64,000 bases of DNA from Acinetobacter sp. NIPH 2699 (GCF_022549355.1 NZ_JAKZGL010000001.1:310001-374000); one strand, 5' to 3'. Numbered from the stretch's first letter, positions 9,847 through 19,054 are shown. Numbers and translations are program-made. The notes: a model not told the origin generated them from the letters alone.

Positions 9847-10866
9847 TTAATGATTTCGATTATATTGGCGAGGACTGTGCCCAAACCATCTTTTAAACGC
9901 ATGATTGAAAGCTGCTGGTTCAGAATAACCCAACATTTCCGCAATTTGTTCGATTGAATATGAGCTACCTTCTATAAATTTTATTGCTTTTTGTTTAATT
10001 AGTCTTTCACGAATTTCTTTATAGCTGGTCTGCATTTGCTGCAATTGATGCCTTAAAGTCCGCTCAGGAATCTTCAATGCACATGCCGTTTCAGTCATGG
10101 TTGGTATGACCCCATTTTGCAATTCCAAATAATCCTCAACGTATTCCACGATCGTCACTTTGGAATGAGAAACCTTTTCTAATTGCTCGATATCACGTAG
10201 GCATTTTTCTTCATACAGTCTATAAGTCAATGCATCAGCAGAAGGGATTGCAACATCCAAAATTTGAGTATTATCTAAAATAAATACCGCTTGTTTACAT
10301 CCAAATTTGACATTTTGACCATAATATTGCTGATATGCTGCAATTAATTGCACATCTGTTGGTCTATTAAATGGCAATTCAATCTGAATATTGGGTGTTT
10401 CAAGTCCCATCATTTTAAAAATATCTTGTAGAAACTTATAGGTTCCTGAGATTTCACATTGCGCTCTAAACTGTCCTAAATGGGTATCTAGATCAATGGG
10501 TTGATAGAATAAATAAATAGCGTTATTTTTAATTTCGAGCTGTAAAGAACCAAACAAATGGGTGAGCTGCTGAAAACGTACACCATTCAACAATGCGTGA
10601 TGTAAAGTGTCACTGGTGACAATCAACATTAGAAATGGGCCATATCCAGCCAAAGCATAGTGCTGTCCAATGAACAGGCCTTGTTCAGGTGAAATGTCCT
10701 GACTGATATGTTGCAAAATATCCCATTCAATTGCATCAGGTATAATTGAACTTGGATCTAAAGCATCGGCCTGTATCCCCATATTCGCTAAACGTGCATC
10801 CACATCAATACCGACATGACGCATGCCTTGAATCAAATACATTAATCCGAGGATAGATCTCTTCAT
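9847..10866 (-). CDS. AraC-family transcriptional regulator
   Basis: The ATG at 10866 gives 339 residues; a TTG 21 bases upstream is less likely. The N-terminal two thirds resembles the arabinose-binding-type sensor domain of the ArgR/OruR-like AraC group. The C-terminal 100 residues hold two helix-turn-helices, with PERTLRHQLQQMQTSYKEIR in the first and a second motif around IEQIAEMLGYSEPAAFNHAF, ending RWFGHSPRQYN. It is divergent from a flavin monooxygenase gene with about 155 bases between starts. The arrangement suggests it controls that monooxygenase, probably in response to its substrate. The effector is unknown. Confidence 0.88.
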   Translation of the reverse strand: MKRSILGLMYLIQGMRHVGIDVDARLANMGIQADALDPSSIIPDAIEWDILQHISQDISPEQGLFIGQHYALAGYGPFLMLIVTSDTLHHALLNGVRFQQLTHLFGSLQLEIKNNAIYLFYQPIDLDTHLGQFRAQCEISGTYKFLQDIFKMMGLETPNIQIELPFNRPTDVQLIAAYQQYYGQNVKFGCKQAVFILDNTQILDVAIPSADALTYRLYEEKCLRDIEQLEKVSHSKVTIVEYVEDYLELQNGVIPTMTETACALKIPERTLRHQLQQMQTSYKEIRERLIKQKAIKFIEGSSYSIEQIAEMLGYSEPAAFNHAFKRWFGHSPRQYNRNH

Positions 10867-11021
10867 ATTTCTGAATACAATTCTCAAAACTTTAATGTTT
10901 TACTATAAAAGCATCTATAAATGAATTGCCGAAATGATCAAGTTTTACGTCTATACAATCATATTTAATCTCGATAAAACCTTTAAACTGACACAAAATT
11001 TAGCGGTATAGGGCGTGGGCT

Positions 11022-12536
11022 ATGCGTGATGTAAACCAAAATGCAATTCAAAAAACTAAAGTTGCAATTATTGGTGCAGGTTTTGGTGGTTTAGCAATGG
11101 CTATTCGACTATTACAAAGCCAAATTGAAGATTTTGTAATTTTAGAAAAAACCGATGATGTTGGTGGTACATGGCGTGAAAACCAATATCCTGGCGCAGC
11201 CTGTGATGTGCAATCACACATGTACTCCCTTTCCTTTGCACCAAAAACCGATTGGTCAAAGCGCTATGCTGAAGCAGATGAAATCTTTGATTATATTCAG
11301 GATATTACTCAGCAATATAAATTGAAAGATTTTTGCAGATTTAATCACGAAGTCACTCATGCCAAATTTGATGAGCATCGTAATCTCTGGACGGTAGAGT
11401 TTAAAGATCAGCCTACGCTTGAAGCTCAATTTGTTATTTTCGCTTCAGGTCCACTCCATGTTCCTCAAGTTCCACACCTAAAAGGGATTGAGAAATTTAA
11501 AGGTAAGGTTTTCCATTCTTCGCAATGGGATCATGATTATGATCTAAATGGTAAATCTGTTGCCTCTATTGGTACGGGTGGTAGTGCAATTCAATACATT
11601 CCTGAAATTGCACCAGAAGTGAAACAACTCTATGTATTCCAACGTACAGCCGCGTGGGTAATTCCTCGTGATGAACGCAAATACTCACAACTCAGCAAGA
11701 CTTTATTCAAAGCATCCAATCTTTATCGCCAAATTCACCGGACGCGTTTGTATTGGACCAATGAATCTCGTGTTGTACCCATTGTACAACCTCAAATCAT
11801 GAAATATGGTCAAAAACTTGCTGAAGCATTTATTCGCTTCCAAGTAAAAGATAAAGAACTTGCAAAAAAACTGACCCCAGACTTTGTTATGGGTTGTAAG
11901 CGTATTTTGATTTCAAATAAATACTTCCCGACTTTCAACCGTAAAAATGTTGAATTAATTACGGATGGTGTTCAAGAAATTACTGAAAATGGCATCATTA
12001 CCAAAGATGGCAAAGAACGCCCAATCGATTGCTTGATCTATGGTACTGGCTTTATTACTGATCCACGTATCTACTTAAAGCATTTTGATTGTGTTGGACG
12101 CAATGGAATTGAACTTAAACAAGCGTGGAAAAATGGTGCAGAAAGCTACTATGGTATCAGCACCAAAAACTTCCCTAACCTATTCCAGTTATTGGGACCA
12201 AATACCATTCTTGGTCATAACTCTGTGATCTTTATGATCGAGTCACAAGTGAATTACATTTTACAGCTTATCCAAACCGTAGATAAAACGGGTACACAAG
12301 CAGTAGAAATTAAGCATGAAGTACAAGATCAGTTTAATGAACGTGTACAAGAACAGCTTAAAGGTACAGTATGGCAAGCAGGTGGTTGTAGCAGTTGGTA
12401 TCAAGCTGCGGATGGTAAAAACTTCTCTTTATGGCCAACCTATACTTGGAAATTCTGGTTAGAAACACGTAAAGTGAATGTTGCAGACTATAATTTCAGT
12501 AGCGATGCGACAAATACAAAAAGCAATGCAGCCTAA
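11022..12536 (+). CDS. Flavin-containing monooxygenase, Baeyer-Villiger type
   Basis: The 504-residue protein starts with an FAD Rossmann motif GAGFGG (about residues 18-23). It has the Baeyer-Villiger fingerprint FKGKVFHSSQWD (about 161-172; pattern FxGxxxHxxxW[PD]), then the NADP-binding GTGGSAIQ. Enzymes with this fingerprint insert oxygen next to a ketone to give an ester or lactone, using NADPH and O2. Further class features are EKTDDVGGTWRENQYPGAA and LLGPNTILGHNSV. No membrane segment is predicted. It is paired with a divergent AraC regulator and ends in its own terminator. The substrate (a cyclic, aromatic or long-chain ketone) cannot be told from sequence. Confidence 0.88.
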   Translation: MRDVNQNAIQKTKVAIIGAGFGGLAMAIRLLQSQIEDFVILEKTDDVGGTWRENQYPGAACDVQSHMYSLSFAPKTDWSKRYAEADEIFDYIQDITQQYKLKDFCRFNHEVTHAKFDEHRNLWTVEFKDQPTLEAQFVIFASGPLHVPQVPHLKGIEKFKGKVFHSSQWDHDYDLNGKSVASIGTGGSAIQYIPEIAPEVKQLYVFQRTAAWVIPRDERKYSQLSKTLFKASNLYRQIHRTRLYWTNESRVVPIVQPQIMKYGQKLAEAFIRFQVKDKELAKKLTPDFVMGCKRILISNKYFPTFNRKNVELITDGVQEITENGIITKDGKERPIDCLIYGTGFITDPRIYLKHFDCVGRNGIELKQAWKNGAESYYGISTKNFPNLFQLLGPNTILGHNSVIFMIESQVNYILQLIQTVDKTGTQAVEIKHEVQDQFNERVQEQLKGTVWQAGGCSSWYQAADGKNFSLWPTYTWKFWLETRKVNVADYNFSSDATNTKSNAA

Positions 12537-12555
12537 ACAATAATTCTTCATAATA

Positions 12556-12583
12556 AGCAGGTTATTCGTAACCTGCTTTTTTT
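12556..12583 (+). terminator. Rho-independent terminator abutting the lysO start codon
   Basis: AGCAGGTTA (12556-12564), loop TTCG and TAACCTGCT (12569-12577) form a 9-bp stem followed by a T tract that ends at 12583. The ATG of the next gene starts at 12584, so no ribosome binding site fits between them. Confidence 0.9.
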
Positions 12584-13501
12584 ATGCAATCCATTATTCT
12601 GATTTCCCAAATTTTTATTGCAATAAGCTTAGGCTATTTTGTAGCCCCACATCTTTCACAAACTATCAAACAATTTGTATTTAAAATATTGCCTTATTTC
12701 TCCTATGTTTTATTGATCAGTGTTGCATTCGAACTTACTCAGGCTTTAAACCATATTCAAAATCCAGTTGCTATTTTACCACCCGCGTTATTAATCGCAT
12801 TTACAACCTCCATCGGCTCATTTTTCATCTGCTTAATTACATATAAACTGATTGATCGACAAAGCGTACAAGGAAAAATTTCATTACATCTGTTTATAAA
12901 TGCTTTAAAAAATATCGCTAAAGCATTTTTAGCATTGGGTGTCGGCATTCTGCTTGGAATCCTTGTCAATGCATCAAGTTTTCATATCGCATTTAACAGT
13001 TGGTATTTATTACTGGTCTTTATTTTGTTGATTGGCATTGAGCTTGCTTTTACTCAATTTGATCGTAGCTGGTTAAGCTGGAGAATTTTACTCGTCCCTA
13101 TTGCCGCTTTTATTGGCTCATGTGTGGCTTCAATTTTCAGCTACTTCATTTTATCGAATAATTATAGCTTGAATGAAGTGATGGCTTTAGCTCAAGGCTA
13201 TGGTTGGTATTCGATGTCAGGAATTTTATTTACCGAATTACACTCAGCCCAATTAGGTAGTATTGCCTTATTGACTGACTTATTTAGAGAAATTTTTGCG
13301 ATTCTATTGATGTATTGTCTCGGTTGGCGCTTTCCGCGTTCAGCTATTTCAAGTGCTGGCGCAACCTCAATGGATGTAACTCTTGCAATGGTCAAACAAT
13401 CATGTGGCACGCATTACGTACCACATGCCATGATGAGCGGCTTAATTCTGTCCTTACTTGCGCCGTTATTGATTACTCTGTTTTTAAATCTGAAATTTTA
13501 A
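12584..13501 (+). CDS. lysO: LysO-family lysine exporter (YbjE-like)
   Basis: The 305-residue protein has about eight membrane segments. It carries the C-terminal signature of LysO/YbjE: GYGWYSMSGILFTEL (about residues 204-218), then LTDLFREIFAI and GATSMDVTLAMV (about 264-275). Escherichia coli LysO exports lysine and thialysine across the inner membrane. The start at 12584 aligns the first membrane segment with that of the E. coli protein, but it directly follows a terminator T tract and lacks a Shine-Dalgarno sequence. Expression may depend on readthrough or a leaderless-like start. The family call is strong by motif; the substrate is inferred. Confidence 0.85.
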   Translation: MQSIILISQIFIAISLGYFVAPHLSQTIKQFVFKILPYFSYVLLISVAFELTQALNHIQNPVAILPPALLIAFTTSIGSFFICLITYKLIDRQSVQGKISLHLFINALKNIAKAFLALGVGILLGILVNASSFHIAFNSWYLLLVFILLIGIELAFTQFDRSWLSWRILLVPIAAFIGSCVASIFSYFILSNNYSLNEVMALAQGYGWYSMSGILFTELHSAQLGSIALLTDLFREIFAILLMYCLGWRFPRSAISSAGATSMDVTLAMVKQSCGTHYVPHAMMSGLILSLLAPLLITLFLNLKF

Positions 13502-13544
13502 TTGCTATTTTTAACAGACTCTCCGCATCATTTACTATCGTGTT

Positions 13545-13614
13545 GGCGGCATAAATGCCGCCCGTTTAGCTGCCTTGCGGAGTGCACTCCTCACCTGTGA
13601 AAAGTAAGGCATTG
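13545..13614. repeat. Cluster of three short palindromes in the lysO-pyrF gap
   Basis: Three hairpin-forming units lie in series: GGCGGCA-TAAA-TGCCGCC (13545-13562), the perfect palindrome GGAGTGCACTCC (13579-13590), and AGGCATTGCCT (about 13607-13617). The middle unit sits in the context CTTGC-hairpin-TCA. The same context surrounds the palindromes inserted in gspH and gspJ, read on their coding strand. The first hairpin has no T tract and is a poor terminator. A common origin with the gsp elements is an inference from this short shared framework. Confidence 0.5.
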
Positions 13615-13672
13615 CCTATACAAAAAGTATCAGACTCTGTACCACTTTTGAGGCTATGTTAAAATTAATGAC

Positions 13673-14353
13673 TTAAATCGAAGCCAAAATAGACTTTAAC
13701 ATCTCAGTTGGATTTTCTGCCTTGGTAATTGGACGACCAATCACCAAATGAGTTGAACCATCCAACATTGCTTGTTTTGGTGTCACAATACGTTTTTGAT
13801 CATCAGCATTTGAACCTTCAGGGCGAATACCCGGGGTAACTAATGCAAAATCCTGTCCTAACATATCGCGTAAGATTTTAGCTTCTTGTGCTGAACACAC
13901 CACACCATCCAAACCACTTTCTTGAGTGAGTTTCGCTAAACGCTTTACTTGCTCAACAGGTTCAATATCTAAACCAATATCGCGCAAATCTTCACGACCC
14001 ATTGAAGTCAAAACCGTAACGGCAATCAACTGAGTTTGATAATGACCTGCTTTGAGACGCTCCACACAGGTTTCCATCATCTTGCGACCACCAGATGCAT
14101 GCACATTGACCATCCAGACACCTAAGTCAGCAGCAGCACACACTGCTTGAGCAGTGGTATTTGGAATATCATGAAATTTTAAATCAAGAAAAACCTCAAA
14201 ACCTTTGTCTTGTAAGTTTTTGACAATCGATGGACCTTCATGAGTAAAAAGCTCTTTGCCCACTTTTACACGACATAGTGACGGATCAAGCTGATCGACA
14301 ATTGTTAGGGCGTCATATTGGCTTTTTGCATCTAAGGCAACAATAATACTCAC
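13673..14353 (-). CDS. pyrF: Orotidine 5'-phosphate decarboxylase
   Basis: The enzyme makes UMP from OMP, the last step of de novo pyrimidine synthesis. I place the start at the GTG at 14353-14351, giving 226 residues beginning [12 protein letters not shown] as in homologues; the frame is open upstream to 14431 but that extension is not family-like. The catalytic tetrad region is [13 protein letters not shown] (about residues 59-71, Asp-x-Lys-x-x-Asp). The phosphate-binding end is VTPGIRPEG, later VIGRPIT. Length matches group I bacterial PyrF. It lies on the same strand as the lapA-ihfB-rpsA group but is separated from it by a strong hairpin terminator. Confidence 0.95.
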   Translation of the reverse strand: MSIIVALDAKSQYDALTIVDQLDPSLCRVKVGKELFTHEGPSIVKNLQDKGFEVFLDLKFHDIPNTTAQAVCAAADLGVWMVNVHASGGRKMMETCVERLKAGHYQTQLIAVTVLTSMGREDLRDIGLDIEPVEQVKRLAKLTQESGLDGVVCSAQEAKILRDMLGQDFALVTPGIRPEGSNADDQKRIVTPKQAMLDGSTHLVIGRPITKAENPTEMLKSILASI

Positions 14354-14706
14354 GAATCTAGTTCCATCACGTAAAAATCGGTTCATTATAAGGTGATTAA
14401 TAAAATGAACAAAGTAAGAAAACATGCACAATGAAAAAAAGCTTTCTCACTGACTGAATTAAGCTATTTTTGCTCAGAAATTAATATCGTCTTCTAGCAC
14501 TTCAAAAAATATGCGCTTGATCAGCAGGATAACATTTGCTTGGAAAAAGTATTCTCTTATTATTATTCGAATGGCTATGATGACCACCGCTATCTCAAGA
14601 TACCTTGACTTTCCTTGAGGTAAAAAAATAGCCCTTTAATCAAATAAAGGGCTACTTTTTGTAGCTATAAAATCCAGAAGATTTTATAGCATTTGAAATA
14701 TCTTAA
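14354..14706. other. pyrF-lapA spacer with two hairpins
   Basis: About 350 AT-rich bases. Besides the terminator at 14622-14660 it contains an 11-bp perfect stem, GCTATAAAATC (14664-14674) and GATTTTATAGC (14680-14690) with loop CAGAA, but no T tract next to it. The pyrF promoter should lie in the half nearer 14354; I could not assign it. No coding frame was supported. Confidence 0.45.
14622..14660 (-). terminator. Terminator after lapA, likely bidirectional
   Basis: TAGCCCTTTA (14629-14638), loop ATCAAA and TAAAGGGCTA (14645-14654) form a 10-bp perfect stem. Seven A residues precede it, giving T7 on the minus strand, and CTTTTT follows on the plus strand. Confidence 0.88.
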
Positions 14707-15072
14707 TTATAGCGGATTACGAGGTTGGCTTTCTGAATGAATATCCATCACCGTTTTCTCATGTCTCACACTTGCTGCAACTTCTGCGGCAGCTTGCTGA
14801 GCAAGTTGAATCTGCTCTTTGCGAAGATGATCGATATCTTTACGTAATCGCTTAATTTCCCAACTGGTTTGGAAAACGCGAAAAACTTGAACCGCCAGCA
14901 ACAACCCGACCACAACCCCTAATGCTAAAGTCAATAAAAGCAAAAGACCTAAACGCATCGCAGGTACTTGAGTAAATAATAAATCTACTGGCAGCTCTGT
15001 TGGGTTTTGAAGCACTAAAGCAAGCGAATAACCAAAAATCACAACGAGTAATGCAATTAGTATATAACGCAT
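14707..15072 (-). CDS. lapA: LapA-domain inner membrane protein
   Basis: The ATG at 15072, preceded by GAGG at 5-base spacing, gives 121 residues starting MRYILIALLVVIFGY. Two membrane segments (about residues 3-22 and 41-65) flank the QNPTELPVDLLF loop typical of LapA/YciS proteins. A coiled-coil cytoplasmic helix follows (IKRLRKDIDHLRKEQIQLAQQ trimmed). In Escherichia coli LapA works with LapB in control of lipopolysaccharide synthesis through LpxC turnover. It lies 14 bases after ihfB, consistent with an rpsA-ihfB-lapA unit. No lapB follows here. Confidence 0.85.
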   Translation of the reverse strand: MRYILIALLVVIFGYSLALVLQNPTELPVDLLFTQVPAMRLGLLLLLTLALGVVVGLLLAVQVFRVFQTSWEIKRLRKDIDHLRKEQIQLAQQAAAEVAASVRHEKTVMDIHSESQPRNPL

Positions 15073-15086
15073 ATACACCTCAACTC

Positions 15087-15389
15087 TTAATCAGCGGTTT
15101 CGTTTACTGCATCACGAAGTGCTTTACCTGGTTTAAAATGAGGAACAGCTTTTGCAGCAACGTCAACAGATTTACCCGTTTTAGGATTTCGACCTAAACG
15201 TGGCTCACGGTGATGCAAAGCAAAGCTACCAAAACCACGAATCTCGATCCGATCACCCGTTGAAAGTGCTTCAATCATTTGATCGATCATAATCTTAACA
15301 GCGTCTTCCACCAAAGGCTCAGCCAAGTGTGGATTTTTAAGTGCAATCCGTTCAATTAAATCAGATTTATTAAGTGCTTCAGTAGTCAT
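15087..15389 (-). CDS. ihfB: Integration host factor, beta subunit
   Basis: The 100-residue protein is a full-length HU/IHF-family DNA-bending subunit. It begins [16 protein letters not shown] and carries the DNA-binding arm [20 protein letters not shown] (about residues 46-65), whose Pro tip intercalates in the minor groove, then [12 protein letters not shown]. It pairs with the alpha subunit, encoded elsewhere, to bend DNA in recombination, replication and sigma-54-dependent transcription. The last point is relevant to the rtc promoter in this window. It follows rpsA in the same direction after a strong hairpin. Confidence 0.96.
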   Translation of the reverse strand: MTTEALNKSDLIERIALKNPHLAEPLVEDAVKIMIDQMIEALSTGDRIEIRGFGSFALHHREPRLGRNPKTGKSVDVAAKAVPHFKPGKALRDAVNETAD

Positions 15390-15449
15390 TGATGACCTCT
15401 TTAATTATTGCTACTTCTCAGTATTTTAATAATAACCTGTTTAAATACA

Positions 15450-15487
15450 AAACGGTAGCGTAGTACATCAATACTACGCTACCGTTT
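15450..15487 (-). terminator. Perfect 16-bp hairpin between rpsA and ihfB
   Basis: AAACGGTAGCGTAGTA (15450-15465), loop CATCAA and TACTACGCTACCGTTT (15472-15487) form a flawless 16-bp stem. On the minus strand only four T residues end the stem, so termination may be partial. It sits between rpsA and ihfB. Confidence 0.65.
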
Positions 15488-15502
15488 ACAGTATTTTTGT
15501 AT

Positions 15503-15539
15503 AAAAAAGTACGTATCTGTTACAAGAAACGTACCTTTT
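15503..15539 (-). terminator. Probable terminator directly after rpsA
   Basis: On the minus strand GTACGT and ACGTAC pair across a 14-base loop, extended by AAAA/TTTT around one bulged base. The stem is followed by a T6 tract, six bases past the rpsA stop. Confidence 0.6.
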
Positions 15540-15545
15540 AACAAA

Positions 15546-17228
15546 TTACTTCATTTGTGCTTTAATTAAATCACCAATGGTTTTAGGACCATTGCTTTCT
15601 GCAGTTTGAGTTGCAGCAGCTTGACGAACAGTATTCACAGCTTCTTTCTCTTCAGCTTCGTCTTTCGCTTTGATAGACAAGTTGATAGAGCGAGATTTAC
15701 GATCAACGTTAATGATCTTAGCTTCAACTTCTTGACCAACTTCTAAGAACTTAGTCGCATCTTCAACGCGGTCGCGATTGATTTCAGATGCTTTAAGTGT
15801 AGCTTCGATGTCATCAGCAAGTTTAACTGTTGCGCCTTTAGCATCAACTGCAGTCACAGTACCTTTAACTAAAGCACCACGTTCATTCGCAGCCAAGAAG
15901 TCATTGAATGGATCGCTGTTTAATTGCTTGATACCAAGGCTGATACGGTTGCCTTCAGCGTCTACAGATAAGATAACTGCTTCAACTGTGTCACCTTTCT
16001 TGTAACGACGAATAGCTTCTTCGCCTTGTTCGTTCCAAGAAATATCAGACAAATGTACTAAACCGTCGATTCCACCAGATAAACCAATGAAGATACCGAA
16101 ATCAGTGATTGACTTGATCGTACCAGAAACTTTTTCGCCTTTTTCATTTGCTTTAGCAAACTCTTCCCATGGGTTAGCACGAGTTTGTTTGATACCCAAT
16201 GAAATACGACGACGTTCTTCATCAACTTCAAGAACCATAACATCAACTTCATCACCAATCTGAACAACTTTAGATGGGTGGATGTTTTTGTTAGTGTGAT
16301 CCATTTCTGAAACGTGTACTAAGCCTTCAACGCCTTCAGCGATTTCAGCAAAACAACCGTAGTCAGTTAAGTTAGTTACACGTGCTTTAACGATAGAACC
16401 TTTAGGATAACGGTTCATGATCGCTAACCATGGATCTTCGCCTAATTGCTTAAGACCTAAAGATACGCGGTTACGCTCACGGTCAAACTTAAGTACTTTA
16501 ACTGTAACTTCTTGACCAACTTCAACAACTTCTGAAGGGTGTTTGATGCGTTTCCAAGCCATATCTGTGATATGAAGAAGACCATCAATACCGCCAAGAT
16601 CAACGAATGCGCCGTAATCAGTAAGGTTCTTGATTGTACCTGTAACTGTTTGACCTTCTTCGAGTTGAGCAAGTAATGCTTCACGGTCAGCTGAAGATTC
16701 AGCTTCCATAACTGCACGACGAGATACAACAACGTTGTTACGTTTAGCATCAAGCTTGATTACTTTGAACTCTAACTCTTTACCTTCAAGGTGAGTTGTA
16801 TCACGGATAGGACGCGTGTCAACTAAAGAACCCGGTAAGAATGCACGAACAGGACCGATGTCAACAGTGAAACCGCCTTTAACCTTACCAGAGATAACAC
16901 CAGTAACGATTTCGCCGTCTTCAAAGATTTTCTCAAGTTTAGTCCAAGTTTCAGCACGTTTCGCTTTTTCACGCGATAAAACTGTTTGACCCATACCGTT
17001 GTCAAGTGCTTCAACCACTACGTCAACAGTATCACCAACTTGAACTTCAAGTTCACGTTGTTCATTTAAAAATTCAGCACGATCAACAACGCCTTCAGAT
17101 TTAAGGCCAGTGTCAACAGTAACCCAGTCAGAATCGATACTAACAACAGTACCTTGGATGACTGCACCCTTTTCAACGTTGAGGTTTAATTCACTGGCTT
17201 CGAAGAGGGCTGCAAAAGATTCGGTCAT
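15546..17228 (-). CDS. rpsA: 30S ribosomal protein S1
   Basis: The 560-residue protein has six tandem S1 RNA-binding domains, recognisable by repeated patterns such as [43 protein letters not shown] and [18 protein letters not shown]1 binds mRNA leaders at the 30S platform and is needed for initiation on most mRNAs, including those lacking a strong Shine-Dalgarno site. Length is standard for gammaproteobacteria. Gene order cmk-rpsA-ihfB is the usual one. The C-terminal tail ends [11 protein letters not shown]. Identification is certain. Confidence 0.98.
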   Translation of the reverse strand: MTESFAALFEASELNLNVEKGAVIQGTVVSIDSDWVTVDTGLKSEGVVDRAEFLNEQRELEVQVGDTVDVVVEALDNGMGQTVLSREKAKRAETWTKLEKIFEDGEIVTGVISGKVKGGFTVDIGPVRAFLPGSLVDTRPIRDTTHLEGKELEFKVIKLDAKRNNVVVSRRAVMEAESSADREALLAQLEEGQTVTGTIKNLTDYGAFVDLGGIDGLLHITDMAWKRIKHPSEVVEVGQEVTVKVLKFDRERNRVSLGLKQLGEDPWLAIMNRYPKGSIVKARVTNLTDYGCFAEIAEGVEGLVHVSEMDHTNKNIHPSKVVQIGDEVDVMVLEVDEERRRISLGIKQTRANPWEEFAKANEKGEKVSGTIKSITDFGIFIGLSGGIDGLVHLSDISWNEQGEEAIRRYKKGDTVEAVILSVDAEGNRISLGIKQLNSDPFNDFLAANERGALVKGTVTAVDAKGATVKLADDIEATLKASEINRDRVEDATKFLEVGQEVEAKIINVDRKSRSINLSIKAKDEAEEKEAVNTVRQAAATQTAESNGPKTIGDLIKAQMK

Positions 17229-17341
17229 GATATACCTGATAAAGTCCGCGGTCTTGGATCAGACAAGGCCGGTTTAGTTAAGTTGTTACATTGTCCAAAA
17301 AATCTGATCAAGCAATGCTTCAACTGATAAAAATTGTGTAT

Positions 17342-18022
17342 CTATTTTACACGGCTATTGATATAGTCAACCATCAACTGAAACACTTCATTGATACCTA
17401 TTGTAGAACTATCAATGATATACGCATCTTCAGCGGGCTTGAGCGGAGCAACTGTACGCTCCATATCTCTTTTATCTCTAGCCTGTATGTTAGATAAAAT
17501 GTCGCTTATTTTAGCATCAAGCCCCATGCCCTGCAACTGTTTTACGCGACGCTCAGCACGAGACTCAGCCGATGCTGTTAAATAAATTTTAGCTTGAGCT
17601 TCTGGAAAGATCGATGTCGCCATATCACGACCATCGGCCACTAAGCCTGGTGCTTGGATAAATGCACGTTGACGTTCAAATAATGCTTTTCTTAACTCAG
17701 GTACTGTTGCTACTTTAGAAGCATACTCCCCAACCTGTTCAGTTCGGATCGTATTTGTAACATCTACGCCATCTAGATAAATGAGTATCCCTGTTTCTGT
17801 CGATTTAAATTCAATATCTAAATTGACCGCACAGTCAATACACTGCTCTAGTTTTGAATCAATTTGATCAAGCAAATCTTGTTGAAATAATGACAATCCA
17901 AGTAAACGATATAACGCGCCTGAATCTAATAAATTGAAATCATAATGCGCTGCAATTTTTGCTGCCAGCGTGCCTTTACCAGAACCACTTGGACCATCAA
18001 TCGTAATAATATGAACTGTCAT
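17342..18022 (-). CDS. cmk: Cytidylate kinase
   Basis: The enzyme phosphorylates CMP and dCMP. The P-loop GPSGSGKGT lies at about residues 8-16, and the CMP-binding ADGRDMAT motif at about 130-137, with [13 protein letters not shown] near 185. I prefer the ATG at 18022 ([10 protein letters not shown], 226 residues), which has an AAGAG 6 bases upstream, over the ATG at 18028. Its upstream neighbour, the SRPBCC gene, ends only about 10 bases away, so the two are probably co-transcribed; rpsA lies about 110 bases downstream. Confidence 0.95.
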   Translation of the reverse strand: MTVHIITIDGPSGSGKGTLAAKIAAHYDFNLLDSGALYRLLGLSLFQQDLLDQIDSKLEQCIDCAVNLDIEFKSTETGILIYLDGVDVTNTIRTEQVGEYASKVATVPELRKALFERQRAFIQAPGLVADGRDMATSIFPEAQAKIYLTASAESRAERRVKQLQGMGLDAKISDILSNIQARDKRDMERTVAPLKPAEDAYIIDSSTIGINEVFQLMVDYINSRVK

Positions 18023-18031
18023 TCTCATCTC

Positions 18032-18472
18032 TTATGAAGCAACAGACTTCGCTAATTTTGAAAATCCTAGTGTAATCGCTGCTTTGAGTTGTGCAAGAAC
18101 TAATTTACTGACAAAAGGTGCTTTTGCTGTAAATTCAATCTTATAAGTCACCAAAGTGATATAAGGTGTAATTTCTTTAAAATCAATTTGTCCTAAATGG
18201 TGCTTGACTAAAGGATTATTAATCAATTTATATTCAATACGCTTGTTTTCATCCAACAAGGTAATTTCTTCTTGCAATGGTTTAATTGGACCAAAACCCA
18301 TACGACGAATTGAACCAATGCCATCAGGACGTTCAGGATCAGCAGAGTCTTTCGCGCGCACTACTTGTAAAGGTGCAAATGCCTTATTATAAGTCGCGTG
18401 TTTTGACAACAAGTCAAAAACCTCAGAGATCGGTGCATTGAATTCTTTTTTTATGGTGATTGCATTACGCAT
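18032..18472 (-). CDS. SRPBCC (START-like) family protein
   Basis: The 146-residue product starts MRNAITIKKEFNAPISEVFDLLSKHATYNKAF, the opening strand and helix of the SRPBCC helix-grip fold. IGSIRRMGFGP, a long central beta region and a final amphipathic helix follow. Such proteins enclose a hydrophobic ligand cavity (polyketide cyclase, START-like and Bet v1-like members). No catalytic residue can be inferred. It lies 10 bases upstream of cmk and is probably in the same transcript. The biological role is unknown. Confidence 0.8.
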   Translation of the reverse strand: MRNAITIKKEFNAPISEVFDLLSKHATYNKAFAPLQVVRAKDSADPERPDGIGSIRRMGFGPIKPLQEEITLLDENKRIEYKLINNPLVKHHLGQIDFKEITPYITLVTYKIEFTAKAPFVSKLVLAQLKAAITLGFSKLAKSVAS

Positions 18473-18542
18473 AGTTTCGCCTTTTTGATTAAGCCAAAAT
18501 CATCGGAGGCTTAGTTTGCCACAACAGCGAAGACATTTTGAA

Positions 18543-19049
18543 TCATTTAAGGACGTTTTTTGATAAACGGTTTTTCTTCTTTTCACTTCTTCTTTGCTTA
18601 AAAAAATCACTCAATTGGGTTGAACATTGTGCTTGCAAACAACCTTGTGCAAAGATAAATTTATGATTGTAATAGCCATTTTCAAGTAATTGACGAGCAC
18701 TTACTAACGAACCAGCCTTAGGCTCAGTCGTAGCAAATACAACACGTTGAACACGCGCATGAATTAAAGCACCGACGCACATCGTACAAGGTTCAAGCGT
18801 GACATAAAGCGTGGCGTCATCAGGAAGTCGGTAATTATTAATAGATTGGCAAGCCATACGCAATGCTTGGATTTCAGCATGTGCCGTCGGATCCGAAAGC
18901 TTGATTGGCGCATTATAACCTACCCCAATAATTTCACCTTGACTGACTATAACAGCCCCCACAGGGATCTCACCCTGTGCAGCAGCTAATGCAGCCTGCT
19001 CATAAGCAAACTGCATCCAAAACTCATCAGTACTACTATTTTCAGTCAT
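18543..19049 (-). CDS. tadA: tRNA-specific adenosine deaminase
   Basis: The 168-residue protein from the ATG at 19049 (MTENSSTDEFWMQFA) is a zinc cytidine/deoxycytidylate-type deaminase. It has the HAE motif in DPTAHAEIQALR (about residues 53-64), and PCTMCVGALIHARV supplies the two zinc Cys. TadA converts A34 to inosine in tRNA-Arg(ACG). It overlaps the end of the upstream hydrolase gene region by less than one codon spacing (six bases between this start and that stop). The C-terminal tail is rich in Lys and Arg, suitable for tRNA binding. Confidence 0.94.
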   Translation of the reverse strand: MTENSSTDEFWMQFAYEQAALAAAQGEIPVGAVIVSQGEIIGVGYNAPIKLSDPTAHAEIQALRMACQSINNYRLPDDATLYVTLEPCTMCVGALIHARVQRVVFATTEPKAGSLVSARQLLENGYYNHKFIFAQGCLQAQCSTQLSDFFKQRRSEKKKNRLSKNVLK

Positions 19050-19054
19050 ATGCC

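Noticed and set aside
15778..16753. Long frames on both strands and shifted frames over rpsA
   Set aside because: They overlap a certain gene and reflect the repeated S1 domains and codon bias, without start signals.
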